Shown in pieces: positions 47,405 through 59,393 of a stretch of 64,000 nucleotides of DNA. Source of the stretch: Berghia stephanieae. Taxonomy: Eukaryota > Mollusca > Gastropoda > Nudibranchia > Aeolidiidae. Within the stretch, counting starts at the first letter, position 1; the number at the start of each line of letters is the position of its first letter. Below the pieces are notes generated by a model, which worked only from the letters and a program-made list of their open reading frames with translations, was not told where the DNA came from and ran no database searches. The stretch is taken from contig CM067443.1 in NCBI GenBank assembly GCA_034508935.3, forward strand, positions 94,877,717 through 94,941,716, read 5' to 3'. The position numbers and the translations under genes were made by a program.

Positions 47405-48270
47405 GCAGGGTGGGGTTCCTGACCTCCCATAGTGGGCAGGGAGGTACATACTCAGAGATGCCAACCAGTACGGGTTTCCTGTATTCTGTACGGTTTTTCT
47501 TCTGAAATATGGGCATACGGTTTTATCATGAAAAATACGGGATTTGGTTGAAGTGAAAAATCCACGAAATTATGATCACAACGCGAAAAGTGTTTTCATG
47601 CAGAACTTATTTTCTTTGTCTTTCTGAGATTTCTTGAGATAATTTGCCTTGCTATTGTTCGCGTTGAGATCGATTTCTGCACGGCGCAGTGAACACAGGT
47701 TTTTGTCCTAAAATACAGGTTTTTGATCTTGAAAATATGGGTTTTCAAAAGGCTAGGTTGGCATCTCTGCATACTGTGTCTTCTATCCCCTTATAAGTGT
47801 TTTCCAACATGCTTTCTGTCTTTGTCTTGGAATGAGATTACTTGGTTTTGTCCTGGCCCTGGCCAGAGTCCTAGCTGGGAGGTAAGCAGTCAAATACATA
47901 GTTAATAGTTGTTTTGGGAGATGATATTTTTTTCCTTGTAAATCATCTCTCTCTTATGTATTATTATATTTGTTATTTTCAATGTATAATGTAAGCATTT
48001 GAGTGTATTCCTCTTTGTTGGATTTTGTGTTTGTGTCCGGATGAGACTTATAGGTGATCTCAAACTAAGTACATTGGTTGGTGTGCTCTTGGAATCACTT
48101 GGAATCTACATCCCTATTTGTTCCCAGTTCCCCTGTCTTACTTTTTCTTGGATACTTTAATTGTAATTCTAGAACTTTTTACTATCCCATTCTCTTCCTT
48201 TTTACTGGCGCTGATATAACCTAAATGTGTTGCAAGCGCCGTAAAACCCTTAAAAACAAACAAACAATTT
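47405..48270 (+). mobile_element. R5 retroposon split by a TIR element
   Basis: Fullest R5 copy: GGTGGGGTTCCTGACCTCCC start, GAGATTACTTGGTTTTGTCC, AAATCATCTCTCTCTTATGT, GGATGAGACTTATAGGTGAT, and end GGCGCTGATATAACC..GCAAGCGCCGTAAAACCC + (AAAC)n. Confidence 0.88.
47453..47769. mobile_element. TIR element with 6-bp target duplication (hAT-like)
   Basis: 14-bp TIRs CAGAGATGCCAACC and inverse, flanked by CATACT (47447-47452 and 47770-47775). Deleting the element and one CATACT restores the R5 consensus. 317 bp, no coding. Confidence 0.9.
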
Positions 48271-48383
48271 CGTTTTTGTGTCTGAAAAAGTTGGTAAGTC
48301 TGCATAAGGTCCATGGAGCCAATATCTACTCCGTTTTCTGTAGCTTGTTACATTTTTGATCGATTATCATTCTATCATAAGTA

Positions 48384-49169
48384 CAGTAGAACTCGGAAAT
48401 AGCGAGTTCGACGGGTCCACTCCTGATTACTCGCTATTTCCGAGTTCTCGCTATTCCCGAGTTGCCAGGAAAGGTTATAATATTGCTGGTTATTCCCCTC
48501 AGTGTGTAATTCGAGTAAAAGCCGTCGCCCCTATTTCAATTTCTTCACAGAAGTGGCAGAATGCTTGGTTTTTTGTTGTTTTTGTTTTTTTTTTCAAGTA
48601 AAATCATGACCAAAAAAAAAAACAAGAACATAGAAGTGTGTGTGTGCGTGTGAGTGTGTGTATTCACTCGGCATGTTTGATGAGGTAAGCAAGCGCATCA
48701 CTCAATCACTGACCCATTGAAATAATGGTTCCACACTCCCTCTCTCGCCGATCGTTAACGATGCTACTCGCTGACCGATGCTGCGAAGTGAGGCATGCTG
48801 ACATGTGCTTACCTCGCGTGGCACCACATTGGGTGAATAATTGACTCCCACCCCCAATACGCACACAAACCCAACCCCCACCCAAATTTGTTTCGCCTAT
48901 TATGTACTACTACAGACTAGGCTATTATGTAATATTACTCGTAACGAAAAACAAGAAAAGAAAAGAGGCTAGGCTAAAAATATTTAAATTGCCATTGTCT
49001 CTTGTTTTGCAGTCCTAGGCTGGGGCAGGAAATGCTCGTTATTTCCGAGTTGACCTCTTTTTCATACTCGCTACTTTCATGCTAATTTTATTGACTCAAA
49101 TAAGGGGAAAAAAACAGGGATTTAGATTTTACTCGCTATTTCCGAGTACGTTACTTTCATGTTCTACTG
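48384..49169. mobile_element. Pogo-like element B
   Basis: Starts CAGTAGAACTCGGAAATAGC and ends with the inverse of CAGTAGAACATGAAAGTAAC, TA on each side. GCTATTTCCGAGT is repeated several times near both ends. 786 bp, no transposase seen. Confidence 0.85.
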
Positions 49170-49179
49170 TACTTTTTAT

Positions 49180-49480
49180 CAGATCTAGCAACCTTTCACT
49201 GCTAGGTGGCAGGGTGGGTGTTTCTGACTCCAGAAGTGGGCAGAGAGATCAATCGTGCTGCTGCTTCTATCCACCATATCCGTATTCCCTTTCCAAGTCG
49301 CTCTCTGTCTTTATTCTGGATTGAGATTAGTCGAGTATTATTTTCATGTTCCTGATGGGAATCCTTAGCTGGGAGGGAGACAGTCAAATCAATAGACTTT
49401 TCTCTTTTTTTTTTTGATAAAGGATATTTGTTTCCTTGTCTATCAACTCTTTGTTATTTTCATTTACAATTTATAGTTAT
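49180..49480 (+). mobile_element. R5 retroposon, diverged partial copy
   Basis: GCTAGGTGGCAGGGTGGGTG, GTCGCTCTCTGTCTTTATTC, AGCTGGGAGGGAGACAGTCA match R5 in order, and the 3' half is lost. Confidence 0.7.
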
Positions 49481-50240
49481 TAGTAGTGAATATACTCCAG
49501 CACCGTTTTCTCAAACTCCTTGGGACATGCAAAAATATTCGAGGAAACTGTAGTTTGAGGAAAGAGTGCCTTGCCATAACGACTTGATGGGGAGGGGAGG
49601 GGGCAGTGGGGCCCAACAGTTTAGAGTTTACAATGCACCCAAAAGATACCTCTTAGAGAAAAGGATCCTGTACGCGACTGCAGTGAAAACAAATCTCATT
49701 CCAGAACAAGGGCATGGAAAGGACTAATGATTACAAGAAGGATAGATGTAAAAGAGATAGCATGATTATCAGTTTATGAAGTAGAGCTATCCATGGGCCT
49801 ACACATGACCAGCAATCCCTTGCCCGAAGGGAAATCCTATTCACCACACGTGTAACTGACGTCTTATGTCAGTGTGAGCAAGACAAGGCTCAAAACGGAA
49901 ATATGACTTTTAAGCATGTGGTTCGTTCCGACATAATACTGTTTTGAGACGATGGGTCACAAATATAAACAACAGCCTTTCTGTCAATTGCCTTGTGCGT
50001 ATTTCATGCCTACCTCATATGCATAAGCACTGAAGGTCGGCTAGACACTTTTTATGAATACGACCTGAAGGACGAATAGACACTCCGATATATAATTATC
50101 AAAGAGCTCAAATTTTTCTATTCTAATTCTAGTGATTTTTAAATCAATTTTCAACACAAGGTCTATTCTGACATAATACGCGTTTGAGACAGTTGGTCAT
50201 ATATTGTGTTGTTAACTCGGACTGGTTTAGTCAGACCACA
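49481..50240. other. Intergenic, MITE ends only
   Basis: A TACTCCAGCACCGTTTTCTC end near 49494 and two CGACATAATAC..TTTGAGA ends (49930, 50168). No gene. Confidence 0.5.
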
Positions 50241-50764
50241 CACCATATAGCTCAATTGGTAGAGCACTCCTGACCTGGACCTGTCAGATCTAGCAGAAAA
50301 TTCAAAAACAAATCAAAAAGTGAATTGTCCAGTAGCTATACATGATCACGGCTTTATTATTAATTTAAGATAATCACTCATGATTCACACTATACTATAA
50401 TCATCAAAGTCAAATACAGATGCACAAACTCCTTTCAGTCAGCAATCTACGACAGGGTATCTGTGGAATGAAAAATAAGTACCATATTAATGTGGTAGTA
50501 TTCATGTGTGTATTGTCTACAGAGAAAACCAGACTACTTTCAGCTATGAAATTAGCCAGTTCGTTAACTTTTCTATCCATCCGATGCAAGATATTAATTT
50601 ATTTGTGATCCAATCGATTTTACAATTGGCTGCCAACTTTCATTAATATTCATTGATGTGTATATGTATGTGCATGTCTCTGTGTGTGAGGACGAAGGAG
50701 GGGAGGGGAGATAAATGTGTGTGCCCATTGAACGTAATAACAACCCTTTCTGTATATATTATCA

Positions 50765-51001
<237 letters not shown>

Positions 51002-51003
51002 TA

Positions 51004-51365
51004 CAGTGCAACCCCGATGTAACGACATCCGTTATAGCGACATTCCCTGTATAACGACATGGTACTCAGGTCCCATTTTATTTTACTATATATCATTAGT
51101 AATAAAAAACCCTCTATAGCGACGTACATTTCAGCAAAACCCCTGTATAACGACATTTCTGGTCCGACAAACCTTGAAGGTGTTTGTCTACCATGAAATT
51201 GTTCGTAACTATTACAAGTGGTATCTTCCATTCTATGTATGTTGTCTACTCGTAATAAGCCCAGAGCTAGTTCTTATTGTTGCCAATGAAAACGCTTCTT
51301 TTTCAAAAAAAAACAAAAAACAAACAAACAAAAAATAAATCAAAAACACAAAAAAAAAAAAGACC

Positions 51366-51397
<32 letters not shown>

Positions 51398-51622
51398 TAA
51401 AAATAAAATTTAATGTGGCCATGTATGCGTATGATGAATACAATACATGCCAGTGCCAAGCCCGGATAAACTACAGAGGGAAAATGAAAAAGTATACATT
51501 CACTACACAAGACCCAAAACACCTCCTGATATACACACATAGGAAACCTCTCTGTAACGACATCCCTCTATAACGACACGTTTTCCCAGTCCCGACGATG
51601 TCGTTATATCGAGGTTGCACTG
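51004..51622. mobile_element. Pogo-like element C
   Basis: About 26-bp TIRs: left CAGTGCAACCCCGATGTAAC, right the inverse of CAGTGCAACCTCGATATAAC. TA duplications sit within (TA)n on both sides. TATAACGACA is repeated internally. Poly-A block at 51307-51400. 619 bp, no transposase. Confidence 0.9.
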
Positions 51623-51627
51623 TATAT

Positions 51628-52618
51628 ATATATATATATATATAATTATTATTCATATTATTTTTTTAAACAATTATTATTATTATTGTTATCATCACCA
51701 TTATCATTTAGCTGTTCCAATCTCACAGAAATAATAATAATAAAATGTAGCTAGACCCGGAGGTTCAGACCAAAAAGGTGTTTTTACCAGTTACTTACGT
51801 AATGATTAGATAAAAATGTGCAATACCTTCTAATATTTCTTGATTCAGTACTTTACTTAAGTTTTGGTTCTAAATTCAAAACCAAATCCAACATTTTAAG
51901 TTTCTAAATTCTCCCATGCATAGAGCTACTATTTTATAGATGCCCCATCAATTCATTAAAACTTTGCCAGATTAACCTTTAGACAACAAAGATTACTGCA
52001 AAAACTATTCAGGACAAAAATATCACAAATTATGTATTTATATTTTTTATTTTCAAAAAGATGAGATTATGTTATACGATAATCCTGGAAAAGTATGATT
52101 ACATTACATCTGGGTCAATAATATATGAAATTACTCTTTTAGGCAAATGAATCATAAGTCAATGATTATCTAGACATAGTAAAATATTAAGTCCCATTCA
52201 CAGAATGGTACTTTACTAGTATTATTATTATTAATTTATAATTTTTATTAAGTTATATAATAATTTTATATCAAAATTAATTATAACAGTTTATATCAAT
52301 AATTATTATTAGTAGTGTAACAGTAGTAGTGGGAGTAGTAGAAGAATTATTATTATTATCACTATTATCATTGTTAATGTTGTTATTATTATTTTATCAT
52401 TATTATCATCATAGAGTAATATTAATAATATTGTGATAAAATCAAACTCCAAATTATAATCACAGTGAGTGTGAGTAAAAATCACAAATTTAAGGTTGAA
52501 ATTAAAATTCTATACTTTTGACGTTAAAACATTATAGATATTTGAAAATAGTGATTAATTGTAGACCTAAATGAAAAAAAATAATGGTACAATATTATAA
52601 ATATCAAACTCTACCTTT
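51628..52618. other. Intergenic, AT-rich
   Basis: ATT-type low complexity near 51670-51700, 52220-52250 and 52340-52420. 3' flank of UQCR11. No other gene. Confidence 0.55.
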
Positions 52619-54372
52619 TCACAAGTTTCCCTCATCATCAAACTTTTTGCCATAGTAAGGTATGCCCTTGTTTGTGACTTTCCAGTCGGTGATGTAAAGG
52701 AAAGTCGCTGTACTGACCCCAACATATACAGCAATGGATTTGCCCCTGAAATATTCAACATCAAGATTGTAATAGGCAGACAGTGAAATCTAAACCAAAA
52801 CTAATAATATGAAATCCATATTTTATCTAAATTTTCATTTTAAGGATACTATTCTATGCTATTGAGGGCAATAATAATATGTAATAATAATAATAATAAT
52901 AATATCTCATTTCTCCGTTATCATTCTTCTATTTGCATAGTAATGGCAAAACGAAAACCTAAAACAATTCAATTTAGAAGGCTAACACTGACGCGAAAAT
53001 CTCAAACAAACTGGACATTCACTTGCATGCTTGAGGATAACAATCTTTGCCTTTTGTTTGTATTTTAAGCAGAAATGAAAAATGCCACCGCTCTCCCTGT
53101 GGCGTTGTGTTTGTGTGTGTGCGTGTGTTGGGTGCTCAAAGCACATTTAACTAGCATGACCCCTCTCACAAATAATTTAATGTCTTGCATCGGATGGATA
53201 GAGATGTTAACCTCTGGATAACGACACCCTTCAATAAAGTCAACACTGGGAGATCAGCGAGGCAATGATGAGTTTGAGGCTGTTACTATTTCAATTTCGT
53301 AAAATCAAATAAGTAACCAGGGGTGGAGGAGATGGAAATGAGAGGAGACCACTAGGAAAATAAGTGATGAGTGATAGTGATTAGGCACGGGATAAATAGA
53401 TAATGTCCTTGTGTGCAGGGTGTGTAATCAACAAAGCGACATGCTGGCTTTGTCATCTTAGATTGCACCAAACCAATGATAGCTGCTTACCAAAGCCAAG
53501 CTAGCCTGGCTTTTGACCAGAGAGTTTGAGATAAAAATGGAGGTATCTCTACTCTATGATTGGGCCCTACCAACACCACCCACATTTACCACACTCACAT
53601 TCATCTTAATATTCTTCGTAAAATACTCATCATTGAAATCTCAAAACAAATAGGTCAGACCCCGACTTGTTCGAGAATTCTGTGCTGCCCTGTAATAATA
53701 AAAAATAACAATAAATCACTGTATCTGACATGTTGCTGCAATGAACCTAAGGATGAAGCCTGCAACAAAGACACAGTTTGGAGTTGGCATTAGTTGTACA
53801 GAAGTATACAGTGGTGTGTCATTGTAGATGTTATTAACTGTGTAAATTAACATAACTTTTCTTCTGCTTATCTGATTTTCACAATTTTGGTATCATTAGA
53901 ATCGTGTTGAAAAGCACTTTAAAATGATATAGGATTCATTGAGCTCAATCCAATTTGAATTTTTTACCAAAGTACCTAGCTATAGGCAGGTATTCATCTA
54001 CTGTAGGCAGGCTGTGTAAAAATCAATTGTTGTGAGAAAGAAAAAGAGAACTAAGACTAAGAATGAAACAGAGAGTAGAAAATGACAGAGAGAGAGAGAG
54101 AGTGAGAAGAGAAAATGAGAGTACTCATTATTATTAACACTCCCGATTTCATTTTCAACTTCAACCTGACTTCGAATCCCGAAATCTGGACTGTGCCATC
54201 ATCATACACTTTCCATTGCCCTTCAAGAAATGAAAACTATTTTAAATACTAATATTAAACTTCTGATTTTAGTAAATGGATTGAAAATCTATTATCAAGT
54301 ATATACTTACCAATTATTAAATAATCGTTGCGAAAATACTGAAAGCCTGGCTACTTCTGTTGAGAAAGACAT
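52619..54372 (-). CDS. UQCR11: UQCR11, cytochrome bc1 complex small subunit
   Basis: Mitochondrial inner-membrane subunit of complex III, 62 aa in two exons: 54372-54311 (62 nt) and 52745-52619 (127 nt). The donor is GTAAGT, the acceptor TTTCAG, and the split codon TG|G gives W21. The protein reads RLSVFSQRLFNNW, then a single helix (about residues 24-39), then ITDWKVTNKGIPYYGKKF (39-56) and an acidic end. Human UQCR11 (56 aa, recalled) has KNWVPTAYTWGA, then ATDWRL and VPYINGKF at the matching places, so the W, TDW, P and GKF residues are conserved. The start is the only in-frame ATG in exon 1 (AAAAATGTC). The intron of about 1.56 kb holds no recognised element. Both exons are too short for ordinary ORF calling. 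Confidence 0.9.
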
Positions 54373-54714
54373 TTTTACAAGTCTTGTTTGTTTCTCTCAA
54401 TTTCTCTGATTTGATGGAGGTGAAAAGGGTGACAGGAAGTTCATATCCACACTCTTCTGTATTTACGGTAATTTCATTATTTCACGAACTTCGTGTTATG
54501 ATGCATTCGCCAAAGTATTATCATTCCCTTTTTCCACCAAAATAATTTATGGCGGAGAGTGATGGGTATCACAGACTACTACTGTGTCATCTATGATGGG
54601 TACCTACCAGCGTGTGTATTCACTTCTTGGTACCTACCAATAAATTTGAACCATTCCAGCAAATCTCCTTTCACAAACAAATAATTGACACGAATCAAGT
54701 AAAATTAAAATAAA

Positions 54715-54838
54715 ATTCCATTTCTCATAGTCAATAGAATATTTTCTTTTGTGTCTATCTTGAGGATAAAAAAAACTGGGATAACCAAGGCGTTACCCGT
54801 AGTGCAGATCCGTTGAATGAGTGATTGGGGATAAATTT
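54715..54838 (-). mobile_element. SINE family 3 copy, decayed
   Basis: AAAATTCCATTTCTCATAG, TTGTGTCTATCTTGAGGATA, ACTGGGATAACCAAGGCGTT; head lost. Confidence 0.6.
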
Positions 54839-54839
54839 C

Positions 54840-55007
54840 TTACTCATTGGAAAAAAAAAGAGGTGTCTTCTTTGTCGGGATTACATATCCCACTCCGATT
54901 TTCACCTCTTCGTGACAACCTAGCCTAAGTTCCTGTTTGGTAAATCGGGAAAACTCTCTAATCCCAGCAACATCAATTTTTATCTCAGTAACGCTTGACG
55001 TACCCAT
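54840..55007 (-). CDS. Possible small ORF or first exon, unidentified
   Basis: A 55-codon reverse-strand frame from an ATG (MGTSSVTEIKIDVAGIREFS..HEEVKIGVGYVIP) in otherwise non-repetitive DNA, 470 bp upstream of UQCR11's start. A possible donor GTGAAA follows ..HEE. No family recognised. Confidence 0.25.
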   Translation of the reverse strand: MGTSSVTEIKIDVAGIREFSRFTKQELRLGCHEEVKIGVGYVIPTKKTPLFFSNE

Positions 55008-55904
55008 TTTCAAAGGAAATAAGCTGTCAATTCACAATGAGTGATGAGTAAAAATTGAGTAGCCTCCCCTGTTTATCAAACGAGTGCGTGGCCTTTTGCC
55101 AAATTATGATTGTATGCATGCATAGTGTCCTTTGCTACGTGTTTATAATAATTTTTTTTTAGAGTTGGGCTTGACTGATTGAGGTGGGAAAAGGAGATAG
55201 CGATAGTAACTATCTTGACCGTCTGAAACCGATCCGTGTTTATTAACACCAGACTTTAATTGATGGTTCCTCTGTGACCTCTTGTTGCTATACCTGAAAA
55301 GCTATTGGCATGGATGACCTTTTTACTATTATCTTATAGTTTGAGCCTTCAGTTCTTCAATCAAAATACAGTGCATGCACTTTTGAAAATTACGTCAGTT
55401 ATAGTTTATAGTTTATAAAAACCAGTCGAATATGCATTTAAGATTTTTTTTTTTTTTTTTACTCGAAAATTTATAATAAGAATATTTCGGCCTTGAAATC
55501 AACCGCTGAGAGTGAACCGAAGACCCATGGCCACCTTAACTACTTAACTACTGCCTAACGACGGATAAAACAGTCCACAATCCACAGATCGTGAGCATTA
55601 CTCTCAATCTTAGCCCACATAGATAGTATGCTCTTGGCTAAGAAGCTCATAACATTGCCATCCGGAAGTATAACGGACCAACACACAAAACTATGTGTAA
55701 CCATGAACTTTTATAGTCGGGGTAATACAGTTTAGTGAGTATCACTCACAAACGCGGATGGCAAAATACAAAACCAAAGGCTTGAGTGACGTCATCTTCG
55801 AACTATCTATATGGTTTTTAAAAAATACATCGTGTCGGGTTTGCGATGCAATTCCTTTATCAGTGTGTCAACATATTGTGATAAATACTCATTGGGCCTG
55901 ACCT
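55008..55904. other. Intergenic, nothing recognised
   Basis: Contains a T run at 55446-55460. A GATGCAATTCCTTTATCAG segment at 55847 resembles one at 42750. No gene. Confidence 0.5.
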
Positions 55905-56060
55905 ATATAAATAGTCAATGGGGACGAAACGGGGTAAATGGCATGAACTGATTGTGGAAAATTCTGATCCCGACGTTATGTCCCTTGGTAAGGCCTCGTC
56001 GACTCAAGTGTGGATGAGTAAATGGCTAAAGATTGTGACGGATATTATAAGAAACTTGAA
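55905..56060 (+). mobile_element. SINE-like family F copy
   Basis: CCCTTGGTAAGGCCTCGTCG, GACTCAAGTGTGGATGAGTA and GACGGATATTATAAGAAACT match the 3' half of 15320-15535. Confidence 0.5.
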
Positions 56061-56296
56061 TAGGTCAAGTTTTGTATTTTAATGAGGAGAATAAAATCGC
56101 ACGGTAAATTCAGAGTTTAAAATAATTTATACACACACACACAAACACACACGCGCATCTGAACAAACCGTACATATTCACTCTCCGCAATAAAACACAC
56201 AGAAATAATAACCCTTTTAAGTTTCATAACTCGACTGCTATAAATTTAATATTTAACATCAAAATCAACTCGACGTATTATTATATTGAACGCTTC

Positions 56297-56328
<32 letters not shown>

Positions 56329-56718
56329 TTTTTTTTTCTTTTGGAAATAGATGTAAATTTACCGTACGCTTCTTTTAGAGACAGCTCATGCCAACTGTGT
56401 AAGTCAATTTTACCTTACGCTATTTTTAGTAAAAGCTCATGCCTAATTAATGTGTATGGCAAATTAATTTACAGTCCGCTTCTTTGATCTGTCCCTCCAG
56501 GAAATCGCGGCTCTTGAGGCCGTACGCGGCCGCGATTTTTCGCCCTTACCGCAACGGGACCCCAATTTTGACAATTGCCGCAATTTTTTGCAATGATCCA
56601 TGTTCTGGAGTCACATATAATCATATAATGCTAAACATAGGAAAATACTACTGCCACCGGCACACAAAACTATTGAAGATGCTATTTAATAATAGTTTTA
56701 TTGCTAACATCAATCTAT

Positions 56719-56726
<8 letters not shown>
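56061..56726. other. Intergenic, nothing recognised
   Basis: A T run at 56298-56340 and a twice-repeated segment (TTTACCGTACGCTTCTTTTA near 56357, TTTTACCTTACGCTATTTTT near 56410, TTTACAGTCCGCTTCTTTGA near 56470). No gene. Confidence 0.55.

Positions 56727-56800
<74 letters not shown>
56727..56800. repeat. (TA)n microsatellite
   Basis: Perfect TA run. Confidence 0.95.
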
Positions 56801-56801
<1 letters not shown>

Positions 56802-56956
56802 GTTTTATCATTTTCAATGTGGAATTCAAAAACCGAATTTCGTTGTCACAAATAATTTTCAACATCGCATAAAATACAAAAATAACGCGAAAATTATTTT
56901 TTTACAAAGATTCTATGCGTGGGTCATTTGTATGGGAGGTCGAGAACACTTAATCT

Positions 56957-57145
56957 GTGGTCGAGAAGTGCAGTAGGTAGAGCATTCGCTTCACGCACCA
57001 AAGGGCCTGGATCAATGACCTCTCTAGACCGCTATGTCAGGGATCATACCGGGTGAAACTTTTTCGCCTTCCCCCCCCCCCCCCCCCCCCTCCCTCCTCC
57101 TGTTCACCCAAGAAGGATTAGGCAATTGAGTCTGCAATTATATAT
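56957..57145 (+). mobile_element. SINE family 1 copy, diverged
   Basis: GTGCAGTAGGTAGAGCATTC head and GGATTAGGCAATTGAGTCTG body, with a 20-C run at 57070. Confidence 0.65.
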
Positions 57146-57667
57146 ATACAGTCATTTACAAAAGAAACTAGACAGTTATATTTGCTATTATGTCATACAA
57201 GAGAAAGCGCATTGGTAAGTGGTATATATCTTCTAGAAGGAGATAATTTTTTTTCTTTCTGTTGATCACATGCCTTTATTGATACAAGTGAGGAGCATAT
57301 TTGGACCACCTTGCTTGCAAGGTTACATGTAATAAATGCGCACCAAAAATATTTCAGATATTTATTTCACAAACCCTTTGCTACACACCAGTTGCCGCAC
57401 CAAAATGTCAACATTTAATATTGAAATCTAACAAACCAGTAATTCAATCAAAGCTAACCCCTTAGCACAAACTTGCTCGACTGAGATGGGCACAAGGACA
57501 CGCTGACTTGGATCAAAATTTGTAGGACGGCGTTTTGTTTACAGATGAATCGATTTCCTCTACTTTTCTTTGACCAACACTGACAGTTCTCATAAACACA
57601 GGCTAATATGATTTAGATGCTCCGTTATACTTTTTTATGAAATAACCTTGTTAAATAAATCAAGTTA

Positions 57668-57800
57668 TTAACCAGTTAACTACCGTACTCTAGAAAATCA
57701 TGTATCTCAAAATTTGGATAGAAAATTCGTCTTTTAAAATTGACCCTCATTTTAGTAAAAACTCTAAAACCTGGTTCAATCCCAAAATTTGAAATCTCCT
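57668..57800. mobile_element. Fold-back MITE family M1, left part
   Basis: Starts TAACCAGTTAACTACCGTAC and continues TTTAAAATTGACCCTCATTT; right arm missing. Confidence 0.65.
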
Positions 57801-58216
57801 TGAGAACATCGGAATTGTCAGAGAGCAATGCGTCAAACGAATAGATTCTATCTCTCCTTGAAAACGACGAAATGCTTTGTTCATTCCGACACAATGTGGC
57901 ATGTTGACAAATCAATACGATTAATTTTTTGGTTATAAAAGTATGCAGAACAATTGAGACGAAACCGATTAACATGTTGCTTTAGAATAGGCTCGTGGTC
58001 ACAATATGAGGAGGAGGCATACATTGATAATTGTTAAATCCCAAAGACACGTCCTTTGGGAATATTGGATTTACCAGAGAGCAATGAGTCAAATGAATAA
58101 AACATGTCTCTCCTTGAAAAGGACGAAATGCCTTGTTCATTCTAACATATCTGTCACTTGACAACCCAATACAATTAATTTTCTGGTTGCATTGAGACGA
58201 AACTGATTTATATGTG
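57795..58216. repeat. Local tandem duplication, two diverged units
   Basis: 57795-57977 and 58047-58216 share GAGAGCAATG.GTCAAA.GAATA, TCTCTCCTTGAAAA.GACGAA, CAATACAATTAATTTTCTGG and ATTGAGACGAAAC.GATT in order. Confidence 0.8.
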
Positions 58217-58329
58217 GAAAAAGTTTCTTTTACCAACGTGATAAGAAAGCGGAGATTTGGAGTCCATTAGCCTTATAAGTGGAATGTGCTAAGGCAGGTT
58301 AGATTACACTAGAGGTTTCATAACATGTG

Positions 58330-58412
58330 CGGCTATGTGGTCTTGTGGTATGATGCTGGCCTTTAAATAGGAAGATCCTGGGTTTGAGTCCCGCTCTCAG
58401 CGGCGCATATTG
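58330..58412 (+). mobile_element. SINE family 2 head, broken off at an R5 end
   Basis: GCGGCTATGTGGTCTTGTGG, B box GGGTTTGAGTCCC, then the R5 tail begins at about 58417. Confidence 0.7.
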
Positions 58413-58889
58413 TTTTTGTTTTTAAGGCTTTTAAGGCGCTTGCAACACATTAAGATCATATCAGAACCAGTTGTTAAAAGGAAGAAAATGGGATAGTAAC
58501 AAGTTGTAGATTTACAATTAAAGCACCCAAGAAAAAGTATGACAAAGGGGAATTGTGGATCAAATAGGAATTACTCGTAGATGTAGAATCCAAGAGCATA
58601 CTACCCATGTACTTAGTTTGAGATCACCTAAAAGTCTCATTCCGACTCCGACACAAGCACAGGTCCCCACTTAGGGTCCAAACTGAGTTAGCCCGTTGTC
58701 AGCACGTCGCCGTTCCGTGCTCAACCCGTGGCTTACCCGTCGCCTATCCGTAGCAAAACGCCGGACTGTCCCAGGACTGGCGACGTTCGGTCGTTCCGTG
58801 CCCATTCCGTGCCCGTTCCAGCGCATGATTTGAGGAATTTGAGGTTGCTGAGATCTTGGCTATATTAATATTGTACTGGTTAAAACAGA

Positions 58890-59121
58890 AACGTCGTTAT
58901 CGCAGGTGAAGATATTGGGTTCATAGTATCCACCAGAAGAGAGAAACTTACGGGGAGTTCTATCACCTTGTAGATGAAGTGCTGAATGATGAAGAACAGT
59001 GCTTATAGTACATTCGAATGAAACAAAGCACTTTTTACTTTCTGCTTGACATCATTGAACCATACAACTCAAATTTTCGTAAACCTATTCCTGCGACTTG
59101 TGATAACCTTGAGGGAAGCAA
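58890..59121 (+). pseudogene. Harbinger transposase N-terminal remnant
   Basis: The plus frame reads KQKRRYRR, stop, RYWVHSIHQKRETYGEFYHL, VDEVLNDEEQCL, stop, YIRMKQSTFYFLLDIIEPYN, NFRKPIPA. This matches the start of HARBI1-type transposases (RRxWVHPIN..GEFHHL..FRMS..F..LL). Two in-frame stops (about 58907 and 59006) and loss of the DDE part show that it is dead. Confidence 0.8.
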
Positions 59122-59165
59122 ATCATCATAATCATCATCATCATCATCATCATCATGATCACCAC
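59105..59165. repeat. (CAT)n short microsatellite
   Basis: CAT run interrupting the end of the transposase remnant. Confidence 0.9.
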
Positions 59166-59393
59166 CATCACGTAGAATGCAGAGAAGTTTACGAAATCTC
59201 AGATGTTAACAAAATTTTAATCTACCGGAACTGAATTTTAATCTATCGATTTTGTGAATAAGAAATAACTGCTGGTAGGAGTACTGTCGGTGCTGGTTGT
59301 ACTGATCGAAGCCTTCTTGGAGTGGCTGTTGATTCTGTACACTTGTGTATTGGTGGTACTGATTTCAGTTGTCGCTCACATGACTACCAGTTT

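Noticed and set aside
52567-52764. 65-codon reverse frame over UQCR11 exon 2
   Set aside because: Shadow frame; the spliced UQCR11 frame explains the region.
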